Assembly (NCBI GenBank): GCA_013397865.1
Contig: VZTI01005559.1
Span: 858,376-922,375, forward strand
Direction of reading: 5' to 3'
Length of the DNA stretch: 64,000 bases
Source of the DNA: Struthidea cinerea
Taxonomy: Eukaryota; Chordata; Aves; Passeriformes; Corcoracidae
Shown: positions 13,288 to 26,059 of the stretch, piece after piece
How positions within the stretch are numbered: position 1 is the first letter of the stretch
Layout: each line of letters begins with the position of its first letter
Notes under the pieces: model-generated
Database searches by the model: none
What the model was told of the DNA's origin: nothing
The model's input: the letters and a program-made list of their open reading frames with translations, nothing else
Translations under genes and position numbers: made by a program

Positions 13288-13560
13288 CTCATGGAATGGT
13301 TTGGTTTGGAAAGGACATTGAAGATCATCTACTTCCAACCTCCCTGCCAAGGACAAGAACATCTTCCATTAGTCCAGTTCCCCAAAGGCCTATTCAAACT
13401 GACCTTGAACACTTGCAGGGATGGGGCATCCCTTGGAAAATCCCATTTTACTTCCTTTACTTGCACAGTGCCACTTCCTGTGGCAGCGAGTTTTACAGCC
13501 TAACTGGGTAGAAACTGTCATTCTTAATGGACATTTACCACCTTTTGGTTACACTGGATG
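13288..13560 (-). mobile_element. CR1 LINE, 3' end fragment
   Basis: It begins with ATGGAATGGTTTGGTTTGGA, the reverse complement of the CR1 3' end, and continues through GATCATCTACTTCCAACC, CCTTGAACACTTGCAGGGAT and GGGGCATCC. The family is clear. The copy is diverged and has small deletions. More degraded CR1-like sequence may extend to the right. Confidence 0.88.
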
Positions 13561-14089
13561 TCCTTTTCTTCTTCTGTCATGATTCAGAGAGACTTTATGT
13601 CCTCACATGCATCCTTTATACCATAGATAATGAGTACAGCACTGGCAAATAGAATTTGCCAGCTCCTTGTGGGATATTGTTTCAAAGCCTCAGAAGTGTC
13701 ACTGTGAGGAAGGGCTTCCAGTAGCATGTTAAGAACAAGCATGTGTAAGCAGAATTTAGACACATCCAATCTGGGAATTTGGGCATTTAAACTTCAGCCT
13801 TGCCCACCTGCCAAGAATATAAAATAAGTTTATTGAACTTTTTCCTCTGCCATGTTGCTACTGTTTCCTTAGAAATTCCTTCTGAATTTCCTCTCTCCTA
13901 ATTTTCTGTTATAGCCCTTTTTTTTTCCTTGCATCATGTAGTACAAAATTTCTCTCAAACTTTGCCAGAAATTTCTCACGTAAGTATGTGGACTTTTCAA
14001 ACAATGGCGGATTAGTAGAGTTCTTTGGGCACTAAATAATTTACCCTGACAGGCCACTTGAGCACTCTCCCTCTCATGCTCTAATCAGC

Positions 14090-14560
14090 CAGGTTCCTAA
14101 TCATTTTGTCCATTCTCCTGATAATAAACTGCCATTATTCAGTCCACACAGCCAGACTCCTCTGTGAAAATCAGTCCCTACCTGGGTGTCCATGTGGAAG
14201 CCTTTGAAATGTCCAAGGTGAACACTGGGCCATCCTGTCCCATCACAGCCTTTGGAACATAGCCAAATATCTGCCTTTGGGATTAACCACCCCCCACTCC
14301 TTGCCTCTCCCCAGATCTCTCACACTCACAACCATGACCTCAATTTCCCTCTACCTCCTGCTGTCCTATTTGCCACTTTCTTTGGTAGCACCTGCAACAC
14401 CTCCAACTTGGTATCATCAGTACATCTCACTAAGAGACCTTCCTCTCGCTTCAGATTAGCAATGAAGAACTTTAAAAAGACATTAAAAAAAGATTTGTGG
14501 CCAAAGGTCCCATTAATTATGTTTGTTGTACTAGGCACCTTCTTCTAATGCAGCTCATTC
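14090..14560 (-). mobile_element. Possible degraded CR1 interior
   Basis: A stretch with CAACTTGGTATCATCAGTAC followed by AATGAAGAACTTTAAAAAGA resembles the CR1 region that reads, in antisense, as a 'TTGGTGTCATCAGCAAACTT ... AATGAAGATGTT' phrase. Divergence is high and the limits are uncertain. Confidence 0.4.
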
Positions 14561-16574
14561 CCATTTATCACAAGCCTGTGTTTATAGCCTCTTCGCTAGT
14601 TTTCAGCCCTCAAGTCAATGCTTCCTCTCCCAGGGAATCCAGTTTCTTTCTTTTTTTTGTTTTAATTAATGGTGGGATGTCTTTCTTCCGAAACATTCTC
14701 TGCACATAGCCACAGATTTATGTAGCAAGAAAAATACATAAAGGTTTAACCACAGAGTGGAAATTAAAACAGCATCAATTTCATACAGGTGAAGTTCCAT
14801 ACTGATGAAAAGAGCAAACAGGCAGTGTCAGGGCAGGGACAGCCAGGGGAAATTCAATGGCATCTGCTCTGCAAAGGTCAGGAAAGATGATGGAAAGCAT
14901 TTCTGGTGCCTGCACATGGATGGAGCAGGTCCCTGGTGGGTCAGTTCTGACACAGCTCACACTGTTCCTCCCTGGGGCAGCTCTGGCTGTTCCAGGAGAT
15001 AAACAGGAAAAATACAAAGCTTCAAGTTTTCTGCCAGGCAGCTCTCCTCCTGACCACCTTTGTCCAGCAATTAAAATGGCAGACACCTGTAAGAGTTAAC
15101 TGGATCTCATTCCAGATGTTTCCATTTGCCTCCAAGGTTAAGTCTACCCTGGTAACAGGGATCAGGCTCTCAAAGCAGTCTTTCAGCACAAACTCATGGC
15201 ACGCCTGATGAAGGAGGGAGGAAAGGAGGCTGCACAACACGAGGATGGTGCTGCTGTCACAAAGCTGCCCGTATCTTCCTGGAAGGGGCGAGCCTGCCGT
15301 GCACAGCCTCCAGGCGACCCCCTTACAGAAAGCTCCTCCCCCAGGACCAGGGCTGGCAGCCAGCCCTCTCCTCTCTGGAGAAGGGCCAGAGGGATGGAGA
15401 CAGACTGAGGGAGTTGTTTTGCTGACAGTGAATAGCCAAAAGCTTCTCTTGACCCTCATCTTTATGACCATATGGTGGAGCTGGCTGTTCTCTCAGTGCC
15501 CCAGCCAGTGGATCTTTTGCCTGGTTCCCTCCTGCCATGCTGGACACACAGGACTGTGCCTCAGTTTCTCCTTCACACCTTTCAGCACCTTCTGTTCAGG
15601 GCTATTGCTCAAAGATAAAAGTACATCCAGGAAGAGGGACAAGATCTCTTTACAGAAGGGCTTTGCATGGAGCCAGAGTCTCTGAAATCCACCTCCACAG
15701 CATGTTCAAGAAAGAGGTGACGTCGTGAAAATTACTTTGGCACAAGGAAAAACATATGATGCAGATTAGGAGGCCAACTGTGCAAACTTTCTCAGGTCTG
15801 GAATAGAAAAAGGAGCATCTGAGTTTGAGAGAAGGATTAGGAGAGCTCTGGCAAGGTCTTAGCCACTGCAGACAGCCTGATCAGGGAGATTATGGAGAAC
15901 AGCAAAGAAACTTCCTGCCATTCTGTAAGACTGAAAAACTCGCAGAAGAAATGCCTAAAGTCTCCCAGGGCTGACGCATCCAGGCTCAGACACAGCCCTG
16001 GCAGCCCCAGGCCCAGCAGTGTTCAGCCTGGCTCATACACACACAGCAGCTCACAGAGGGCACTGTTGGCACAAGAGAGGGAATACAAAGCACAAGGTGA
16101 GGAGGAAACAAACATGAGACACCCCTAACCTGTAATGGCATGAAAATTTTTCAGATGAGAGGATCTGGAAGGCCCTGTGAAAGCCTGAGCAAACTAATTC
16201 TCCCTGCTTCCCGAAGCTCATCCTTATCCAGACCTCACACACAGGCCTTTTTGAAGCTACAGACATCATTAAACCTGTGATGTCCTTCAGTAAGAGGAAG
16301 AAAAAACACTTTCATTTACTGCATATTGTTCAGCTGCAACTCCTGAAGTTCCATCAACATGGCCATGCACAAAGGAAGACCAAACTCTTGTTTTCCTGCC
16401 CATCCAGCAACACCTCTTGGCCCTGTGATGGGGAAAAGCCTGCACACACCCTACAGAAGCCTCTGTTCACTTTGTACCTGAACCCTGCTGGGACAACAGC
16501 ACCACACGCAGCCTTATTGATCAGGTACTCCCCACAAGCCGAGCTGAGAGGTGTGAGAGGGAAGCACGACTTAC

Positions 16575-16672
16575 TGGGCACACGGTTGATAGCTTTCAGG
16601 GGTCTCAGGACACGGACAGTACGGATTGCAGACAAGTTAATGTTTTGGAGATCCAGGGAGTACTCCACCATC
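16575..16672 (-). CDS. CACNA1I: CACNA1I coding exon: domain I end of S3 and S4 voltage sensor
   Basis: This 98-bp exon has one leading base, 32 codons and one trailing base. It encodes MVEYSLDLQNINLSAIR and then the S4 helix TVRVLRPLKAINRVP. The positive residues R, R, R and K fall every third position, with a further R four residues on, as expected for the sensor that moves with membrane voltage. The acceptor is CTGCAG followed by GATGG, and the donor is GTGCCCA followed by GTAAGT. The trailing A joins GC of the next exon to give Ser, the S of the conserved RVPSMRIL. NINLSAIR separates Cav3.3 from Cav3.1 (NVSFSAVR) and Cav3.2 (NVSLSAIR) as I recall them. An exceptionally long pyrimidine tract sits directly upstream. 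Confidence 0.96.
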
Positions 16673-16676
16673 CTGC

Positions 16677-16725
16677 AGAAGGGGAGAGAGAGGGAGAGAG
16701 AGAGAAAAAAGAGAGAAAAAGAAAG
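16677..16725 (-). promoter_or_regulatory. 49-nt unbroken polypyrimidine tract at the S4-exon acceptor
   Basis: The plus strand is purine-only across these 49 bases, so the pre-mRNA has an uninterrupted C/U tract. It runs into the GCAG acceptor of the S4 exon and contains repeated CUCUCU and UUUCU blocks. Such tracts bind U2AF and also PTB-family repressors. It is also a GA-rich simple repeat, so length polymorphism is expected. A regulatory role is inference. Confidence 0.75.
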
Positions 16726-19700
16726 TTTAAAATAATCCAGAATTTTGACTTGAGCCACAGATTTATCATTTCTTCATTGAGGAGTTTCTGGAAGTCATGA
16801 GGATGAAGCCTGAGCCTTTGGAAGCAAAACTGAAGTCTCTGTGAGCCCTAAGGGACAAGCCCAAAGCCCACAGCTCCTCTGGCAGGAAACCCAGTGAGCA
16901 GTGAGCGCATTTCACGCGGACACAGGCCAGGAGCTGCTGTGCTAACACGTACCTGCTGCGAGCACCAGGGGAGGAGGGAGCCGTGTGAAGATGCCCGGGC
17001 AAGGAGCACACACCCCTGGCCAGGGCACACACGGGGGTGGCCGCTGCACACGAGGCCAGCAGGAGGGGGGCTGTGTGGCCAGTTTGGTTGGGAGTTACCT
17101 GCAGCACAGGGGGGTGCTCCCCGTGTTCCCCTCATCTCCCACTGCAGGATATGGCCCCAGGAGGCAGCTGCAGCTAAGCTGCTTTATCTCACACAGAAAC
17201 AAACCCTCTTACTTAAAGCACTAACTGCTTTGACTAGGTGGAAAGGCTTCCCCCATGGCTGTGAATCACTCCTTTCTGACACCAACCAAAAGGGGAAAAG
17301 CCTAATTTTAGGACATATGCTCTCCTAACCCAACAACATGTGCTCTAAATAACCTCAAAGAGCAAAGAGGTGTGACTAATGCTTTGGCTTTGCTGCAAGA
17401 GCAGCAGGTGCAGGTGACAAAAAGTGACCCGGCTCAGCAATCCTTAGCCCAGCATTCTCTCCTCACCCAGTATGGCAAATGTTCTGTCTCTTTGAAAGCA
17501 TGGGAAGAAGCTATTATAATGATAATTTATCCTGGCCAGCAATTTCCACCTGAGGACCTCAAAGCATCTTTCATGTTTTCATGAACATAGGTGCACGAGG
17601 CCTCCAGGAATACATGAGCCATTGTCACCAGCTTCCCTCGGGTAACCTGATGTGCAGATGGGATCAAGAGGGTGACAAAGTTGGCAGGTGAAACAGCAGC
17701 AGTCAGGACAGGAAGTGCTTCTACTGAATCTCTTCTCAGACATGAATAATGAAACTACCAAAAGTTCCCTGTTCCTTGGCATTTTAACAACACTCAAGGG
17801 ACAGGGAGGGACTGGGGGGACAGCCTTTTGTTACTGCACCCTTTCTCAAAAAAAAAACATCATAATTTATACAGAAAGACTCACGAGCCAACCTAAAGTT
17901 GACCCAAATCCCTCTGACCAGGAATCACTGAGAACTGAATGAGAGAGCTAAAGTGAGACACTGAGAGGGAAATGGGGTTCAGCCAGTCTGTAAAAAATAA
18001 TCAGGGAGAGGCATCGTGTGAAATGGACCAGTGAACTGATCCTTCTATTGATTACCCTCCATTCAAGAGGACCTCGAAGAGCTAATGCCTGGTTATCTGT
18101 CTACACCTTTCACAAAGGGGACTTGTCAGAGTGATAGATTTTCAAACACGATGGGGTAAACTTGTCGAAGTGTTGTGATTATCCTCTCTCATGCTCTCTT
18201 TCTTTCTCTCCCTCATTCCTTTCAGTCTGTTCTCTCATGCACTTTTAGGGTAATTGCATGAAATAATTCTTCCTCTGAAATGCAGTGGCATTCATTTACC
18301 TCCCCGGAGCTGTCAGTTCTACATATACCAAGTGCAGAAGAAGAGACAAGGGATTTCATGCAGATAATAAAAATATTCCCACTCCCCAAAAAAAAGCCCC
18401 GACCTCAAACCAAGCAGAAATGTTCAACCAGTCTACAGAAAGAATTAGCGATAGACAGATGCTCAGGATGCAGTCAGGTGAACCTGGGAAGCAGGTATGA
18501 AAGCAGGAGGAGCACACAGAGAGATAAATGCATGGCCATGACTGCAGGACATACCTGCGTGGTGCAAAGGCACACAGAGAAAGGGCCTTGAGCGAGCACT
18601 GACCAACCTTGCTCCACATAAAGCAAGATTGTCTCATCAGCGTGTCGTTGCTCCAGAAGTAGACAGACCTGCTGAAACTTTGGGACTAGAGTTAGGGGCA
18701 AAGCACACTACAGACACTTTTGCACTGCTCCCAGGACAGGAGCTAACAGCTCTTCACAGAGACCTGGCACACAGGGGCAGCTTCCCGACTGAAGGAGCCC
18801 CCACGCTGCAGCCTGTTGTGGGGGTGCGAGCATGCACAGGAGCATAAAGGCCTCCAAGCCTGGTGAATTCCCACTGAATTTCCTTTCCTCTCCTAAAGAC
18901 ACTCATCCGCTAAGAGCACTGGGTTGCCCTTGAAGGCAAAAAAAAAAAAATTATTTTTCAGCAGTAGCAGAACAACCTGAAACAGTCAAATGCCAAATAA
19001 GCTGTTAGCCCAAAATACATCTAATTTCAAAGAAATGTTTCTTTCTGAACTGCGAGGAACCAAATGGGAAGTCCTGAAGAGCACTGTGGCCCTCACAGAA
19101 ACCAAGCACAGGTGAAAAGCACAGGGCTGGGGCTGACATGAAATCAATGGACAGAGGTGACATATTTTCTTAGCCTTAACCAGGCAAAATTAATTTTAAA
19201 ATGTTTACAAACCATTTAGATTTTGTCCTCTTGTGGCTACAGCATGTGAGTAACCTTAACCAGGTGCACTTCACTGCCCTCTCCTAGCTGGAATGAGCTT
19301 GCCACCTAAGTAGTACAGTCTCTATGTCACTAGAAAATTATTAATCCTCAAAGTAGCGACCGTGGGTCCTTTCAGCACAAGGCAAACGCTGCCTTAACTC
19401 AACTCTGTGGTTCAGACAGCAGCAAGCCAGCCTCCTGCAGCCCTCAGCGGCCACAGATTCACAGATTTACTGCCATTACGTTCCAGTGTAGCCAGACAAA
19501 AAAGCTGAACAGACAATCACAGTGCCAGGGAAAACAGCAGGCTGTTCCCAAGGATGGGTTAGAAAAGGGCAACTGCTAAATCTTTTAGAGAGCAACTTGT
19601 AACAAAAATGAACTCAGCCCTAGGAGGGCCCAGGGCTTCAGCTCGATTAACAGACCCCTTCTGCCTACACTTCTTCCTGAGGCCTCCTGGTCTTGGATGT

Positions 19701-22700
19701 AATAACAGAGAAATCCAGGATGCTTAAATCCCTGCGGATGAGATATGACTATTGCAGTCACACAGATTGTATCCAAACAACTTCAATGCAATTCCAGTGT
19801 AATTTTACATTAGGACCTCTCATTTTCACCTTTTCTTTCCTAGTGATCACTTCAGCATCAGCTTATGTTCACACTTCTCTTTGTGCAAGGGTAACATGCC
19901 CACACCGTGCAGATGACCACGGTGCAGTGAAACTCCACTGATTACCAAAAGCCCACCCATCTTCTGTGTAGGTAAAACTGATAAATCCAAATGTTGCCTC
20001 CTCACTCTAATGAAATAGGATCTCTAAGTGACTCTGCTGGAGTCTCCAGGCATCTGCAGCATTTCAGGGATTGCTAGCCCAGCTCTTTCTGTTATTATCA
20101 TTCTCATATCTGCTCCCTACAGCTTGGAAACCATGGACACTTAACGTGCTCTAGGTCTGGGCTGTAACCCATTTCCTAATGCCATACGTGGAGGTGATGC
20201 CAGGTTGACAGAGTGAAAAAGACTCATCGCAAAAAGTGATCAGTCAGAAGCTGTCAGCAGGTTTACGTCAGGAGGTTCACATTTCCTGTGTCTAGAGATC
20301 TTGTGGTGGTGGGTCAGGTGTACTGTGCTTATTTGGACTCTCAGGCAGGTGGGTTTTGGATCCTTATCACACCAGCAACCCGCAGAACCCTGCGTTTGCT
20401 GGGTGTTTGTAAACCAAGAGCAAGGAAATGTTACAGCTAGTACAAAATGGTTGCCACCGACTGAACTCCAGGAGATTCGCGGGCTCCTTGTCCTTGCTTT
20501 GTAGCAGCTCAGTGCCATGAGCAAGGGTAGCCCCCATGACCTGACTACCCTTCATCTTGTCCTCCTCTCTTTCTTGGCTGCTTAAAGCGTGTCTTGTTAG
20601 TAAACACCATAATTTCTTTAAGATCTAGGGGCAGTCAGACAAAGTCTAGGATGTGGGAAAGGGAGGAAAGAAAAAAAAAAGACTGTGCTGGTTGTGAGTC
20701 CTTTCCCTTTATTATGAGGGAGCAGGGTGAAATGCATCTCTTCTGAGGGAAACAGCAGCTCATTTCTAGCACCACTAAAGTATTTTGCGGCCTCTGGTAT
20801 GAGTGGGTGAGTGGAGGGACAGGTTCAGAAGCTTAAACTATGCTAAATCAGACAAACTCCTCATCTGTGATGGAATTTGAGCACTGAGCTGTCAAGATAA
20901 TTGAATATTTACAGTAATTCTTCTTCTCTTGCTAGAGGTTTTCTTCTTCAAAACTTTCCACATGAAACTCTTCTGGAAGGAGAGGGGATTGGCACACGCA
21001 GTGTCTGCACACCACACAGCTCAAGACTGAGGCATGTTGGGAACAGTGTCAGGGTGGGAAATGGGACAGGGGCAGTGGCTGCGTGCATGGGGTTCATCCT
21101 GCAGAAGCAGGGGGATGCCTGGCAGGGAACACCTCTCTGCTCGAGCTCTGCCTCCCTCCCCACTCTCAAGGCATCCCACCTGCTCCCTGCCTCTTTACAT
21201 CCCTCTGACGCACGCCTGCCTGCAACATTTCCACCCCTCATTTTAATCTTTCTTCTTAATCCCCAGTTTTTCCATTTGCCCCTTGACTTTCCTTTGTATT
21301 TTTCCACTAAATTAAATCTGCTCAGCTGAACACACAAAGGACCTGGAGTTAAACAGAGATGAGACCAAGCTACTGCAGGGAACAAGTGAGCAATTTGTTA
21401 GCACGCTGACCCTGTCCAGAGTGTGCTTGGTCTCATGTACCTCTGTCCCGTGTCACGCCACCGAAGCAGGCAGCAAGTACACAGGGACAAGGGGGCATGG
21501 AAACCTTCAATGCTCGTGAGGCCTCGACAACACCAGAACAGCTTCATCAGCTACAGCTTGGCACTTGTTTTGTCCTCTGCACCTATGAGCTCGAGAGTGG
21601 GCTTAGCTCTGCCTTGGCACTCAAGAGGAGCAGCGCTCATTGTCCAACAGCACAAATGCACGGCCAGCATGGCTCTGTGCCAGGCACAGGAGAGCAGACT
21701 GACCAGCGGGATGGAGGAATAAAGCTATCTAAAATAAGCATAGTGAGAATATGAAAGCCATGTAAGGAGTCCAGAAAATTCAGACTTTATCTGCTGCACG
21801 TGTGACCCAAGATAATGTACTTACGCAATGCCTGGCTAGCTGCTACCTCGCAGTTACATTCAATGAAATCTATTATTAAAACTGTTCAAACATTACCGTT
21901 TACCTCTTCATATTTACATGTCCTTATACCTTTATTAAATACTTATTAACTTTCCTAATCTTGGCTTCTGAACTTCTATTTGCTGAAAATTAGCAGCCAA
22001 GAAATGGTATTTAAAACCTATTCTGAAATCATTCGTGAAAAATACTGAGGCAGTGTTTTTCTTATGACACAAAGCCAATATGTTTTTGTCAAATTCAAAA
22101 GCTGCCTAATTCCCTTTCTCTGATAGAAGTTTTCAATTGAAATCTAATTAACTGCAGTCTAATCAATTCATATTTTTTCGTCAAATAAATTTAGGTTTGG
22201 CACTGAAGGCAAAAACTTCATGGCTGTGACTTTCTAGCTATAATTTCAGACTTGCTATGAGTCTCTGTGGGAAGTGAAGCTTTTCCTGGATGTGGACTGC
22301 CATTTGATCCCTACATCTATGAGCACCTGACGTGACCAGGGCAGAAGACTTTGATTGGTCTCTGTTCTGAATTCCTTCAGAGCTTCAGTTTCTCAGCTAT
22401 GTCAGGGCTCAAAGACTGGTGTGCCCTGTACTGTGGCTAGATGGGATTTAATCAATGTCTTCTGTGTACAAGAATATGCCTTTCTGTCCTTGGCTCCTTG
22501 ATTTGGCAATCATATTTTACAAACTGGAATTTCTACCACTTTGAAGATCCAAAACTTAGGAGTCCATAGGAAAAATGTAAGACTGTCAGTTTTCCCTGAC
22601 TGAAATTTTATTCAGACATCTATGCTAAAAGTTGGAGCTCCAGCATCTCTCCATTTACCAAAATATCTAGCCTCTTATATATGAGCCATCCCACAGCTAA

Positions 22701-23452
22701 AATCTTCCACCTGAACTTTGTGGGGTGGTGGGAGACTGATTTATCCCTAAATTCTTTCACTTCAGTCATATATGCCAGAGACTCCATCAGCCGAATCTGT
22801 GCTGTGGAAAGGGAAGACAGGCAGTAAAATCCAGTTACTGGGGTCCATAGCTGCCTGGATAGTGGGGACCAGCAGCACTGGAGTAACAGCAAGGAGGCAG
22901 GAGGAAGAGCACACAGACAGGCAGGAAAAAGAGCACACGGATAAAATCTAGAGCATGGGGCACATGTGGCATTCAAGACACCTCCTGTCATCCCTCGCTA
23001 AGGCTGGACATGCCTGAGCTTGTACACAAGGAGTGCTGGAAGATGAATCCAATCTCTTGTAAATCCATCTGGACTTATTAGAAGGAGAGCCAGGAGATTT
23101 TGATGAGGCCTGACCAGACACTGGGCAAGAGAGGAGGGCTACTGCTTCCACTCAGAGTCTGCAGCCACAGGATGCACGTGTACCAGCAGATGCAGACAGG
23201 CTACTTGCCAGCCCAGCAGGACTCCCAGCCAGGGTCTATTTTTTTAAGATTTCTGCCCCATGCCCACCATTTTGCCCTACAGCTGGAGCCATATCCTTAT
23301 TTTCCCTAAAGGTCCGGCGGGCTATGGCAAAAGTTAAAGACTCTTTCCTTATCTGGACCTGATCTTTTGCTCTGTGGACATTGTGGGGCAGGAGGCATAG
23401 GGCTGCCAGGCAGATTCCAGCACTGACCCTCCTACCAGCTCACTTGAGGTAG

Positions 23453-23483
23453 ATGAATAGATAGATAGATAGATACAGATATA
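23453..23483. repeat. GATA microsatellite
   Basis: About five GATA units are followed by imperfect ACAGATATAGACA. It is a short, imperfect tetranucleotide repeat with no evident function. Confidence 0.85.
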
Positions 23484-26059
23484 GACACATGTACCTGAAG
23501 AACAAACTGTGCATTTGCACCCATTTTGTACTGTTTGGTGCCTCTGGGGCCAGGCTTAAAAATGCACCCTAAACAGATGATCCAAAATCCTTTCAACATC
23601 TACCACAGAAAAAATGGAATAACACAGTAGGCCTCCAAATTGCTGTGCAAACCACAGTGTACTAAGCTAAGTAGTCCTGCTTATCTCTTTTAAATTTAGA
23701 GCTCATTATGCTGCAAAAAGACAACTCTCTGCTGACATGAAAGCTGAAAGATAGAAGTAAAAAAAAAAAGCCTTGCTGGTAAAACAAGAAATGCAAAAAT
23801 TACACTCTTTTTTCCCCATTTATAAAATATAATAATATTAATAAAGAATCTATAATTCTGTTAGTAAAAAGACATTTCCTCTGGGAGCAATAGATCAATT
23901 ACTAATTACACAGTCAGCTCCTGAGCTGTGATGCTTTGTATTCTTAAAAAAATAACCTGCAACTCTCCCCGCTCCAGTACAAAATATTTTTTTACTTTTT
24001 TTTCTTTTTTTTTTTATATTGCTGTGCAAGCAAAAGCCGCTGAAAGCTTCCAGAGCCTGTGAGACTGGTCCCTTGCTGCCTAGAATGTGATTATTTCACA
24101 CCCTGGAACACTCAGATTTCTCTTCAAACTGTGTACTAAGAGAAAATGTCAGAGTTTCTTAATAGTTTCAGAGACATGATACGAAAAGACATAAGCAGGT
24201 TTTCACACTGTGATAAGAAAGCCAGAAGGACTCGCCAAGCTCAGATGACTGAATACGAGTGATGGGGCCTCACTTTTAAAAAACAGGAGTCAGAACACAG
24301 GCTCTGAGCTCTGTATTTCACTGCTTAGGGAGAAAATAAAGAAGAAAAATTTTAAAAGAGTGTCTGCATTTTGGTCCTGTGAGCCTGCTGGTTTTACTTA
24401 TTTTGGGGGGTTTTGTGTTTTGTTTTGTTTTTTTTGAAATAAACCTAACATTCACATGGTAGGGAATTAGCTTTCAGGAAGGCAAAAAATCAGAGGCAAT
24501 AATTGAGAACTACACTTTATGCAGGCAGGGTAGCGCTGCCTCCTTGTTTTCATTCTTCTCTGGTGTGATTCATTTCGTTTTGATGACTGCTTTCATTTCA
24601 ATATGTTGCACATCTACGGATAGTTTTACTGGGAGAAAGCAAATGAAATAATTAGTATCATTAAGGAGGAAAAAGCGAGTGCATGTTCGAGGGGAGGGCT
24701 GTGCTGCTGCTATTTCTACCTTTGGTTAAGATGCTATTTAGCCTGCTGCTTGCTGGTTTCCATCTTTTTCTGATCACTACTTGAAACACCTAATTGCTAT
24801 ATTTATTACAGTTTTCTTTAACTTGCCATAATTTTATAGAAACTCCATTCGGCATCGAACATTAGCTAACTAGGATTTTCTGAGCATTCTGCTGCTTACC
24901 CTGCTGCTAATAATTATTTAATGATCTGAGATTTTAAAGTCATAACTATGCAAATTCTGGCCAGGTCCCTGAATGTCTGTAGTTAATTAAAAGCAAAGAA
25001 AAAGCAGAAAACTGGCAACACGCTTCCCCATCTTGTGAGATTAAGGCCAGTTGGTGTTTTTCAGGCTAAGAGGCATCTTCCCAGTGTGGAGGGGCACCAT
25101 GCAATGATGGATTTGTTTCCTGGAAACCGGTGGGCATTTGAGGATGGGGGAGCTTGTACCTCACATCCTTCAGAGAGCTGCCAGTTGCCTTTCCTAGGCT
25201 GAAATTTAGAGAGATGAACTTGGGGCTGTAAGTGCTTTCCATGTAAGGAGAAAGTTGGTGTTCACAGTGGTGCTGCACACATTTGAAAAGAGCTTGGATG
25301 GATGAATTTGGGATGCATCATCACTGCAAGTTTATGGAAAGGATGCCATATCTAAGGAATTATGGGGAACAGAACTCAAGGACAGTAGATAACTATCAGA
25401 AAGAGAATGTAAAAGTAATATCTCAGTTAATAGAAATACTTTCCAGACTCCTGGTGTGGAAGCTGCATAAAGCACTCCTGAAGAAGCAACTAGCCAAAAG
25501 GCACAGGGAGTGAGAAGAAGTGGTCTATTCAGCCTAAGGGGCTATCAGGCTTGCCTGAGAAGAGATCTTCAGTGGTACAAACCCTCTCCAAAGACTGCAT
25601 AACTACTCAAAAAGGAAAGGATGCTTTGGACAAGAAATGGAGATACCAGGAGAGCTGTGCTGCCATACTATAGGTGAAACTAAAAAGCAGATTTAGGAAG
25701 GTGTTCAGACTTCAAGGACAGTATTTACCCATGATGTGTTTTGAAACTAATTGTTTTTCTTACCATGATAGATACATCACATATTATGGACTTGGGTTTA
25801 TGTCCCTTTCTGAAGCAGTTGGACAAGAAATGTTCAGCTGAACTCCTTAGTGGCACATTCTGGCCAACAGGCAAAAAGGTGATGGAGGAGTCTGGTAACG
25901 AAGTGCTGGCCTGGCCAGCCACAGAGAGCATGAGACTTGCAGAGCACTGGGCTAATCCTGCGCAGAAATATTAACCAGCACTTCGTTAGAAGAAAAATTA
26001 GGTCTTAGAGAACTGAGAGAAAGACCAGTCAGAAGACTGTTAAATGAAAGACCAAAGGG

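Larger units (their letters stand above)
1729..16574 (-). other. CACNA1I: CACNA1I intron between the S4 and S5 exons (14.8 kb)
   Basis: This is a GT-AG intron with a strong donor (GTAAGT) and a CTGCAG acceptor. It holds a 14-base gap with an adjoining minisatellite, two clear CR1 fragments (about 10.0 and 13.3 kb), and a possible degraded CR1 tail around 14.1-14.55 kb. It also holds T/A-rich stretches (11.8-12.3 kb) and a TAATTA cluster near 2.76 kb. No open frame in it has a family match or exon-like splice context that I could recognise. Confidence 0.85.

Noticed and set aside
15022..15685. Open frames of 149 and 146 codons on opposite strands
   Set aside because: They overlap on opposite strands, show no family resemblance or splice context, and lie inside an intron. 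They are chance frames in a GC-richer stretch.
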